Positions 1 to 6,008 of a DNA stretch of 40,974 nt are shown piece by piece. This DNA is from Rubrivivax sp. (GTDB lineage: Bacteria; Pseudomonadota; Gammaproteobacteria; Burkholderiales; Burkholderiaceae_C). The DNA lies in contig JAEUPC010000134.1 in NCBI GenBank assembly GCA_016789865.1, positions 1 through 40,974 on the forward strand. Reading direction: 5' to 3'. The notes below the pieces were generated by a model, which saw only the letters and a program-made list of their open reading frames with translations, was not told the origin of the DNA and did no database searches. The position numbers and the translations under genes were made by a program. Position 1 is the stretch's first letter. Every line of letters starts with the position of its first letter.

Positions 1-888
1 CCCATCGTCGGCAGCATCGTGGCGCTGGTCACGCCGATGCACGAAGACGGCCGCATCGACTACGACGCGCTGCGCCGCCTGATCGACTGGCACATCGCCG
101 AAGGCACCGACTGCATCGGCGTCGTCGGCACCACGGGCGAATCGCCCACGGTGTCGATGGAAGAGAACTGCGAGGTCATCCGCGTCGCCGTGGACCAGGC
201 GAAGAAGGCTTCGCGCAAGGTGCCCATCATGGCCGGCACCGGCGCCAACAACACCACCGAGGCGATCGAGCTCACGCGCTACGCCAAGCAGGTGGGCGCC
301 GATTGCCACCTCTCGGTGGTGCCCTACTACAACCGGCCCTCGCAAGAAGGCATCTACCGGCACTTCAAGGCCATTGCCGAGGCGGTGGACCTGCCGATGG
401 TCTTGTACAACGTGCCCGGGCGCACGGTGGCCGACATGCAGCCCGAGACGGTGCTGCGGCTGGCGCAGGTGCCCGGCGTCATCGGCATCAAGGAAGCCAG
501 CGGCAACATCGAGCGCGCGGCCTGGCTGATCAAGCAGGCGCCCAAGGGATTCTCCATCTACAGCGGCGACGACAACACCGCCATCGCGCTGATGCTGCTG
601 GGCGGCCACGGCAACGTCAGCGTCACCGCCAACGTGGCGCCCAAGCGGATGCACGAGATGTGCATCGCGGCGGTGGAAGGCGACGTGCGCCGCGCCACCG
701 CCATTCACCTGAAGCTGCTGCCGGTGCACAAGCAGTTGTTCTGCGAACCGAGCCCGGCGCCGACGAAGTGGGCGCTGTCCCAGCTGGGGCGTTGCGGCCC
801 GCACGTGCGGCTGCCGATCGTGCCTTTGACCGAAGGCGGCCAGGCGGCCGTGCGCGAGGCGCTGCGCGAAGGCGGCCTGCTGGGCTGA
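1..888 (+). CDS. dapA: 4-hydroxy-tetrahydrodipicolinate synthase, 5' end cut by window edge
   Basis: Condenses pyruvate with L-aspartate-4-semialdehyde in the first committed step of the diaminopimelate/lysine pathway, in the cytoplasm. The frame is open from base 1 and gives 295 residues, the usual family length of 290-295, so only the start codon and perhaps one or two residues are missing. Visible motifs are the TTGES phosphate-binding-like loop near residue 46, the VPYYNRPS segment, the catalytic Tyr in LYNVPGRT (residue 136 here) and the Schiff-base Lys in GIKEASGN (residue 164). bamC follows on the same strand 196 bp downstream, the same order as dapA-bamC in E. coli. A GTG at 19 is an internal codon, not the start. 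Identity is secure. Confidence 0.96.
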   Translation, partial: PIVGSIVALVTPMHEDGRIDYDALRRLIDWHIAEGTDCIGVVGTTGESPTVSMEENCEVIRVAVDQAKKASRKVPIMAGTGANNTTEAIELTRYAKQVGADCHLSVVPYYNRPSQEGIYRHFKAIAEAVDLPMVLYNVPGRTVADMQPETVLRLAQVPGVIGIKEASGNIERAAWLIKQAPKGFSIYSGDDNTAIALMLLGGHGNVSVTANVAPKRMHEMCIAAVEGDVRRATAIHLKLLPVHKQLFCEPSPAPTKWALSQLGRCGPHVRLPIVPLTEGGQAAVREALREGGLLG

Positions 889-1084
889 CGGGCAACGACG
901 GTCGGTCCTTCCGGCCGTCGTCGCCCGCGCCAGGCGGTTGTGGCTTGGCCACCGGTTCGTCCGCCTTCACCTTGCACTTCTATCCATTCAACTTGCGCGG
1001 CTCGATGGCGGGCCTGCTGAGGGTCTGATCTTGAGCTGTACTCCCTTCATCGGCGGTCACCGGCCGCACACCATCTCGGCAGCG

Positions 1085-2263
1085 ATGGCACGCCGCGGCA
1101 CGGGCCCCGCCGCGGCCGCGATCGCCTTGCTCGTGGCGCTTGGCCTGGCAGGCTGCTCGTCGGTGGGCACACTCTTCGGCGGCGACAAGATCGACTACCG
1201 CACCGAGGCGGTGAAGACCAAGCCGCTGGACGTGCCGCCCGATCTCAGCCAGCTGGCGCGTGAGTCTCGCTACCAGCCCGTGGGCGGTGCCGTTACGGCC
1301 TCAGGCGCCACGGCCCCCGGCTCCGCGCCAGCGGCGGCTGGCACGGCGGCGGCATCCACACCCACCGTGGCCGTGGACAAGCTGCAGAACCTGCGCGTCG
1401 AGCGCGCGGGCCAGCAGCGCTGGCTCGTGGTGACGCAGCAGACTCCCGAGCAGCTGTGGCCCAAGGTCAAGGAGTTCTGGGAGAAGACCGGCTTCACGCT
1501 CGCGGTGGAAAACGCGCAGGCCGGCTTCATGGAGACCCACTGGTCCGAGAACCGCGCCAAGCTGCCCAACGACGCGGTGCGCAACCTGCTGGGCGGGCTG
1601 TTGCGCAACCTGTTCGACAGTGGCGAGCGCGACCAGTACCGCACCCGCCTGGACCGCCTGCCCGATGGCGCGGTGGAGATCCACGTCAGCCACCGCGGCG
1701 TCGAGGAGGTGGTCAGCGGCCCGTTCAGTGACCAGTCGCGCTGGCGCACCCGCCCGAACGACCCGGACCTCGAGGCCGAGATGCTCGCCCGCCTGATGCT
1801 TGCTTTGGCGCCGGCCGCCGAACCCGCCGGGCGCCCTGCGCCGCAGGCCTTGGTGGCCGCCAACGCCGCCGTGGCCGCCGCGGCGCAGCCCCCGGCCCGC
1901 GCGCGTGCGCTGGCCGGCGAAGGGCGCGCCCGCATGGAACTGGACGACACGTTCGACCGCGCCTGGCGGCGTGTTGGCCTCGTGCTCGACCGCGGTGGCT
2001 TCACCGTCGAGGACCGCGACCGTGCGCAAGGCGTCTACTACGTGCGCTACTCCGACCCCAAGGCCGCCGGCCAGGAGGAACCGAACTTCTTCGCCCGCGT
2101 CTTCAGCGGCGCCAAGGACCCGCAGATTCCGGTTCGCTACCGGCTGGCGCTCAAGAGCAGCGGCGGCAAGACGACGATCGACGTGCTCACCTCCGACGGC
2201 AACGCGGCGGTGGGCGAGAACGGCCAGCGCATCATCGAGCGGCTGGTGAACGACCTGCGCTGA
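1085..2263 (+). CDS. bamC: outer membrane protein assembly factor BamC (NlpB/DapX lipoprotein)
   Basis: Lipoprotein subunit of the BAM complex, which folds beta-barrel proteins into the outer membrane. The start at 1085 gives a short Arg-containing N-terminus, a hydrophobic stretch and a lipobox (LAGC, Cys near residue 25), then the conserved unstructured segment with KIDYRTEAVKTKPLDVPPDL that binds BamD in the family. Two helix-grip-type domains follow (about residues 95-235 and 280-390), joined by an Ala/Pro-rich linker. At 392 residues it is longer than E. coli BamC (344), mostly through Ala-rich linkers. The frame is open upstream to 938, but only the 1085 start places a signal peptide at the N-terminus. 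The position after dapA supports the call. Confidence 0.9.
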   Translation: MARRGTGPAAAAIALLVALGLAGCSSVGTLFGGDKIDYRTEAVKTKPLDVPPDLSQLARESRYQPVGGAVTASGATAPGSAPAAAGTAAASTPTVAVDKLQNLRVERAGQQRWLVVTQQTPEQLWPKVKEFWEKTGFTLAVENAQAGFMETHWSENRAKLPNDAVRNLLGGLLRNLFDSGERDQYRTRLDRLPDGAVEIHVSHRGVEEVVSGPFSDQSRWRTRPNDPDLEAEMLARLMLALAPAAEPAGRPAPQALVAANAAVAAAAQPPARARALAGEGRARMELDDTFDRAWRRVGLVLDRGGFTVEDRDRAQGVYYVRYSDPKAAGQEEPNFFARVFSGAKDPQIPVRYRLALKSSGGKTTIDVLTSDGNAAVGENGQRIIERLVNDLR

Positions 2264-2399
2264 GGTCGCAGGGCTTCAGTCGACACTGAAGGGGGACTGA
2301 AGACAGGCCGCGAGCGCGCCTCTGCGCGCCACGCGAGCCATCCCTCCGATCCCTCGAATGCTGCGGACCGCCGGGCCCATGCGCGGTGTTCGCGCGGCC

Positions 2400-2499
2400 T
2401 TCACCAATGAACAAGGCCGCCCGCAGGCGGCCTTCACCAATGAACAAGGCCGCCCGCGGGCGGCCTCACGAATGAACAAGGCCGCCCGCGGGCGGCCTT
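2400..2499. repeat. three tandem 32-33 bp palindromic units, terminator-like
   Basis: Units lie at 2400-2432, 2433-2465 and 2466-2497. Each has a short TTCACCAATGAACA-type lead followed by a GC-rich inverted repeat of the AAGGCCGCC...GGCGGCCTT type. In the third unit the palindrome is perfect over 22 bp (2478-2499). The units are adjacent and nearly identical, differing in the centre of the palindrome and in one or two bases of the lead. They sit between the convergent ends of bamC and the small lipoprotein gene. On the minus strand the third hairpin is followed by TTGTTCATT, so it can act as an intrinsic terminator for the lipoprotein transcript. Confidence 0.85.
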
Positions 2500-2503
2500 G
2501 GTG
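2478..2503 (-). terminator. rho-independent-type terminator of the small lipoprotein gene
   Basis: A perfect 22-bp palindrome at 2478-2499 begins 49 bp after the stop codon of the minus-strand lipoprotein gene. Read on the minus strand it ends in CCTTGTTCATT, a weak T-rich tail. Two similar hairpins follow immediately (2402-2465). The palindrome is symmetric, so it may also stop bamC transcription from the other side. Confidence 0.55.
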
Positions 2504-2548
2504 CCTTTCACAGCGCGCTTGGGGCACCCCGGTGGGGCGCCCTTGGGT

Positions 2549-2815
2549 TCACTTGGAGGCAGCAGCGGCGGCAGCCGAAGCGGCGGCCTGCACGGCACCT
2601 GCAGCGGCCGAAGCGGCACCGGCCACCGCGCCAGCGGCGGTGGAAGCGGCGCCGGCAACCGCCGAGGCGGCGTCGGTCACGGCAGCGGCGGCGGGCGCCG
2701 GGGCAGGCGCGGCAGCGGGCGCCGGGGCCGGCGCGGGCGCAGCGGCCTCCTTCTTGCCGCAGGCGGCCAGCGCCACGACAGCAACCAGGGAAGCCAGAAC
2801 GAGCGACTTGTTCAT
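2549..2815 (-). CDS. small alanine-rich lipoprotein
   Basis: Encodes 88 residues with a clear lipoprotein signal: MNKSLVLASL, a hydrophobic core, then lipobox LAAC followed by GKKEAA. The mature part is almost entirely Ala, Pro and Val: an (AP)n run, then repeats of the AASAVAGAAS type ending in SAAAAAASK. Such sequence suggests a rod-like helical or disordered tether in the periplasm, but no enzymatic motif is present. A GAGGAC ribosome-binding site lies 8 bp before the ATG at 2815. A TATAAT box lies 188 bp upstream, which would give a long leader. The frame continues upstream to 2986, but that extension destroys the signal peptide. The function is not known to me. Confidence 0.8.
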   Translation of the reverse strand: MNKSLVLASLVAVVALAACGKKEAAAPAPAPAPAAAPAPAPAAAAVTDAASAVAGAASTAAGAVAGAASAAAGAVQAAASAAAAAASK

Positions 2816-3002
2816 TGCGTAGGTCCTCAGAGTTTTGTAAGGGAGTGCTGAATCAATCGATTGCGGCTGTCGCTTGCGTGCTTTCGGCTGCGAGGAGCCC
2901 TGCCCGCGGACAGACCGGGAGCGATAGGACAGAACGCCAGCCCCGGCTGAAGAACCGCTTGGGCCCCACAGTAGAAGGCCTGTCATTTCTGCCTAACAAA
3001 GC

Positions 3003-3008
3003 ATTATA
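3003..3008 (-). promoter_or_regulatory. consensus -10 box (TATAAT) upstream of the small lipoprotein gene
   Basis: On the minus strand the sequence reads GGCTATAATGCTTTG. No good -35 hexamer is seen 16-18 bp upstream. If used, transcription would start near 2996 and leave a leader of about 180 nt before the ATG at 2815. That leader contains a 10-bp palindrome CAATCGATTG at 2854-2863. Confidence 0.45.
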
Positions 3009-3027
3009 GCCAGCCCACGGGTTTGCC

Positions 3028-3525
3028 CTATAGACCCAGCGTCTGGGCGGGGAACGCCGGCTCGGAGCGTTGTACCAACGCATCGATCTGCTCGCGCCAG
3101 GGCCGCGCCTCACGCTCGTCGGCATGCACGCGCCCCCGCCAGTGCACGGCATCGATCAGGCGCACGCAAGTGCCATCGTCGTCGAGCAGCAGCGTGGGCA
3201 AGGTGGCCGCCACGTCCTCCGGCGCCGCGTAGGGAAGCACCGCATGCGTGAAGCTGCGCCGCCAGGCCACGAAACGCGCGTGACGGCGCGGCACCTCGTC
3301 GTAAGCGGCGGCCAACAGCACGAGTTGGCGCTGCCCGGCCCGCAGCCAGGCCGTCAGTGGGTCGAGCAGGGCCGGATCGTCCAGCGGCCACTCGGTGAAG
3401 TCGCGGTCCACGCACAGGATGCGGCGCGATCGGCCGCCCTCGCGCATGGCCCGCGCGAAGCCCCACAGCACGGCCTCGCCAAAGCGCCGGCGCGAGTCGA
3501 TCACGGGCAATGCTTCGTCGTTCAT
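3028..3525 (-). CDS. conserved hypothetical protein
   Basis: Encodes 165 residues with no signal peptide and no membrane segment. The order is: a short N-terminal helix (VLWGFARAMREGG), a beta strand with ILCVDRDFTEWPLDDP, a helix, a second strand QLVLLAAAYDEVP, an Arg/His-rich stretch, and a strand LPTLLLDDDGTCVRLIDAVHWRG. This alternating pattern suggests a small alpha/beta fold. Its ATG overlaps the stop of the upstream roxA-like gene by 4 bases (ATGA), so the two are almost certainly co-translated. I recognise the general type as a betaproteobacterial protein of unknown function but cannot name a family with confidence. Confidence 0.7.
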   Translation of the reverse strand: MNDEALPVIDSRRRFGEAVLWGFARAMREGGRSRRILCVDRDFTEWPLDDPALLDPLTAWLRAGQRQLVLLAAAYDEVPRRHARFVAWRRSFTHAVLPYAAPEDVAATLPTLLLDDDGTCVRLIDAVHWRGRVHADEREARPWREQIDALVQRSEPAFPAQTLGL

Positions 3526-4847
3526 TCAACGCTCCTGCGCATTCTCGGAGTGGCGCCTGCAAAGGCTGATGATTCGCCGGCGCCCTCTGCCGCGCGCGGC
3601 TGGGCGTGCAGCCAGCCCGCTTCGACCCATTGCGCAAGCACGGCCCGCGCCTCTTCACTGAGCGCAGCCACGTCGCTCGCGCCCAGGCATCGCTGGTCGG
3701 CAAGGCGCCGCATCAGCCCGGCGTCGCGGCCACCCATGCGCAGGGACTCGCCGTTGATGTAGGCATGGCGCGTGTCGTACAGCATGCGTGTGCGCGCATC
3801 CAGCGCCACCGCGACGGCGGTCGTCGGCAGCCCCTGCCCGGCCTCGAACCACACCTGCGGCTTGGGCTCGCTGAGCAGTTCACCCAGCGCGCGTTCAGCG
3901 GCTCCGGGCGTGGCCAGCGCGCGTGCCAGCGCGCGCTGCGCAAAGCGTTGCAGCGGCACAGGCACTGCGCCGGTGGCCGCCGTGGCCGGCTGGCCCGCAT
4001 CCGCATAGAGACGCCCGCTTCCCGGCCGATCCTCGGCGGCCTCGCTCAACCGCACCAGCAACTCTCGCTCCAGCTCGGCCATCGAAGGCGCCCGGAAGCC
4101 CACCGAGCAGGTCATGCAGTCGCCGCCCACCGCCACGCCGTCGTGGCCCCAGCCGGGCGGCAGGTACAGCATGTCGCCGGGCTCGAGCACCCAGTCGTGA
4201 ACCGGCTCGAAGTGGCCGAGGATCTTCAGCGGCAGCCCGGCGATGAACGACACGTCGCCCGGTGGCCCGATGCGCCAGCGCCGCCGGCCCTGCACCTGCA
4301 GCAGGAAGACATCGTACGAATCGACATGCGGCCCGACGCCACCGCCCGGGCTGGCCCACGACACCATCAGGTCATCGAGCCGGGCGGCGGGCACGAAACG
4401 AAACGGCGCCAGCATCGCGTGCGCCGCGGCGACATGCAGGTCGAGCCCCTGCACGAGCAGCGTCCAGCCCGGCCGCGCCAGCGCCGGCCAGCGGCCCGAG
4501 GGGAACGGCCCGTGCCGCACATGCCATGTGCCGCCCCCGTGGCCCGCTGGCCACGGCTGCGTGCCTGCTTGGCCCGCCGGCCACGGCTGCGTGCCTGCTT
4601 GGTCCGCGGGTCGGGGCTGCGTGCCCCCGCGGCCCGGGCGCCGCGCCGCGGGATCGCCACGCCGAACGAGCCGCGACTCGACACCCTCGCGCCCCGCCAG
4701 CGCAAACAACTCGGCGCGCGTCAGCGGCGGCTGCACCCCGGGCCAGGCCTGCCGCACCAGCAGCGGCTCGCGCTGCCAATGCCGGCGCATGAACTGGCGC
4801 GGGCTCAGCCCGCCCAGCAACGCGGATGGCGCTTGCAGGTCGATCAT
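3522..4847 (-). CDS. roxA: RoxA/YcfD-type ribosomal protein L16 arginine hydroxylase (JmjC-like cupin)
   Basis: Fe(II)/2-oxoglutarate-dependent oxygenase; E. coli YcfD hydroxylates an arginine of ribosomal protein L16. Recognisable segments are the N-terminal FMRRHWQREPLLV, DDLMVSWASPGGGVGPHVDSYDVF with metal ligands His174 and Asp176, GRRRWRIG, and LEPGDMLYLPPGWGHDGVA with the third ligand at His235, then CSVGFRAPS and a C-terminal winged-helix-like region. Length is 441 residues against about 373 for E. coli YcfD. Much of the excess is an insertion around residues 66-106, between ESRLVRRGD and WHVRHGPF, that contains three 10-residue GTQPxPA repeats. The gene overlaps the downstream hypothetical gene by 4 bases. 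Confidence 0.88.
   Translation of the reverse strand: MIDLQAPSALLGGLSPRQFMRRHWQREPLLVRQAWPGVQPPLTRAELFALAGREGVESRLVRRGDPAARRPGRGGTQPRPADQAGTQPWPAGQAGTQPWPAGHGGGTWHVRHGPFPSGRWPALARPGWTLLVQGLDLHVAAAHAMLAPFRFVPAARLDDLMVSWASPGGGVGPHVDSYDVFLLQVQGRRRWRIGPPGDVSFIAGLPLKILGHFEPVHDWVLEPGDMLYLPPGWGHDGVAVGGDCMTCSVGFRAPSMAELERELLVRLSEAAEDRPGSGRLYADAGQPATAATGAVPVPLQRFAQRALARALATPGAAERALGELLSEPKPQVWFEAGQGLPTTAVAVALDARTRMLYDTRHAYINGESLRMGGRDAGLMRRLADQRCLGASDVAALSEEARAVLAQWVEAGWLHAQPRAAEGAGESSAFAGATPRMRRSVE
4541..4630. repeat. three in-frame 30-bp tandem repeats inside the roxA-like gene
   Basis: Units lie at 4541-4570, 4571-4600 and 4601-4630. The first two differ at one base and the third is diverged. Each encodes ten residues of the form GTQPxPAxxx on the minus strand. 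The length is a multiple of three, so gain or loss of a unit keeps the frame. Confidence 0.9.
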
Positions 4848-5006
4848 CGGGTCAGGATTGTCCTCGCAGGCCTGCGGCGGCCGCCTCGACGCACATCAAG
4901 TGGCGCCCCGCCAAGCCCGGCGCACGGCGCGGGCGCAACGCAGATCGGCGGCATTCGCCGGGGCGCGCGTCGCGGGGGCCGGCCACCGCTGTGCCATCAT
5001 TCCCGC

Positions 5007-5537
5007 ATGGAAATCCGCAGTCCCTGCGTCGTGAGCCTGACCTGGAAACTCGCCGACGCGCAGAACCGCGCGCTCGACGACCTGGCCGAGCCGGTGGAGT
5101 TCTTCTTCGGGGGCAATGACCTGCTGGCCAAGGTCGAAGAGGCGCTTGCCGGCCACGCCAGCGGCGACGAACTGCACCTGCAGCTGGAGCCTGCCGACGC
5201 GTTCGGCGACTATCGCCCCGAGCTCGTGTGCTTCGAGGACCGCAAGCTTTTCACCGAGCCGGTGGAAACCGGCATGGCCTACGAGGGTCTGCCCAAGGGG
5301 CACGCCACGCCCGGCATGCCCGCCGACGTGATCTACATCGTGACCGAGATCTACCCTTCGCACGTGGTACTCGACGGCAACCACCCGCTGGCCGGCATGG
5401 CACTGCGCCTGCACATCAAGGTGCGCGCGGTGCGTGATGCGACCGAGGCCGAGATCGAGGCGCGCAGCGTGGGCGACGGGCCGGTGACGGTGCTGGCCAG
5501 CGCGCCCGGCCGCTCCGGCGGCACCACGCTGCACTGA
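5007..5537 (+). CDS. SlyD-like FKBP-type peptidyl-prolyl cis-trans isomerase
   Basis: Predicted cytoplasmic folding helper of the FKBP/SlyD group, 176 residues. It opens VVSLTWKLADAQNR, equivalent to the first strand of SlyD, continues with EFFFGGNDLLAKVEEALAGH and a LEPADAFGDYRPELV segment matching the SlyD AYG-Y motif, then the insert-in-flap domain and the hallmark VVLDGNHPLAGMALRLHIKV before VRDATEAEIE. The His-rich metal-binding tail of E. coli SlyD is absent; the C-terminus ends GRSGGTTLH. The ATG at 5007 has no clear ribosome-binding site and a CATCAT hexamer sits just before it, so a very short or absent leader is possible. Transcribed divergently from the roxA-like gene. Confidence 0.87.
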   Translation: MEIRSPCVVSLTWKLADAQNRALDDLAEPVEFFFGGNDLLAKVEEALAGHASGDELHLQLEPADAFGDYRPELVCFEDRKLFTEPVETGMAYEGLPKGHATPGMPADVIYIVTEIYPSHVVLDGNHPLAGMALRLHIKVRAVRDATEAEIEARSVGDGPVTVLASAPGRSGGTTLH

Positions 5538-5587
5538 TCTGATACGGCTTCGCGATCGATCGAACAGGTCAGGGCAAGAGACCGAGG

Positions 5588-5707
5588 CGGGATCGGGCCG
5601 ACGGGGTGCCCTGCTCCGCGAATGTCCTCTTGCGGCGGCCCGGCTTCGCTGGTCCCCCGCATGCCCCCTTGATTTCGCTGCGCAAGGCACCCCATCGTCC
5701 CGATCCG
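5588..5707 (-). repeat. palindromic dispersed element, copy 1A (core on minus strand)
   Basis: Outer arms 5588-5614 and 5682-5707 are complementary at 22 of 26 positions (arm type GATCGGGCCGACGGGGTG). On the minus strand the core between them reads GCGAAATCAAGG...CCAGCGAAGCCGGGCC...AAGAGGACATTCGCGG. The GCGAAGC loop closes an inner stem that is weaker than in the other copies. The same core occurs three more times in the window (5775-5841, 19839-19901 and 19999-20065). Confidence 0.8.
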
Positions 5708-5746
5708 ACACCCGCGTAGGAACTTGGCCGACGAAGCCCAACCCAG

Positions 5747-5868
5747 GTGCCACCGAGGACGGCGGGTGGTCGGCGCAGCGAAATAAAGGATGCATTCAGG
5801 GGTCCAGCGACGCTGGGCCGCTGAAAAAGGACATTCGCGGAGCCGACCACGCGCCATCCTCGGCGCCA
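5747..5868 (+). repeat. palindromic dispersed element, copy 1B (core on plus strand)
   Basis: Outer arms 5747-5774 and 5842-5868 (extending to 5869) pair at about 24 of 28 positions and are of a second arm type (GGCGGGTGGTCGGC). The core at 5775-5841 reads GCGAAATAAAGGATGCAT, then an inner stem TTCAG...CTGAA closed by GCGACGC, then AAAAAGGACATTCGCGG. It faces copy 1A across a 39-bp spacer. Confidence 0.8.
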
Positions 5869-6008
5869 CCACCTCGTCGAAGGCCCTTCCATGTTTTCGA
5901 CCGCAAATGCGTATGAAATGAATCGAGTGCCCGAATCGAGTGCGTGAAGCGGGCCGGCGCCCGTTTCATCTCGTGCTTGGGGGCGGGGGTCACCGGGCCG
6001 GCGCCGCG

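Larger units (their letters stand above)
5538..6008. other. 471-bp non-coding stretch holding two palindromic elements and hairpins
   Basis: Lies between the SlyD-like gene and the end of the lipoprotein array. It holds the composite at 5588-5868 (annotated separately), an 11-bp direct repeat GAATCGAGTGC at 5920-5930 and 5933-5943, and two copies of CGGGCCGGCGCC at 5950-5961 and 5994-6005. The first of these forms a perfect 5-bp stem (5950-5963) and could help end the array transcript. Long open frames cross this stretch on the minus strand but show no recognisable protein. Confidence 0.75.

Noticed and set aside
2400-2499. Possible CRISPR array
   Set aside because: The units are directly adjacent with no unique spacers, each is a palindrome between convergent genes, and no cas gene is present.
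3606-5537. 643-codon plus-strand open frame running antisense through the roxA-like gene into the SlyD-like gene
   Set aside because: Only the last 176 codons (from 5007) make a recognisable protein. The rest is an antisense shadow with His/Arg/Pro-rich low-complexity sequence typical of high-GC DNA.
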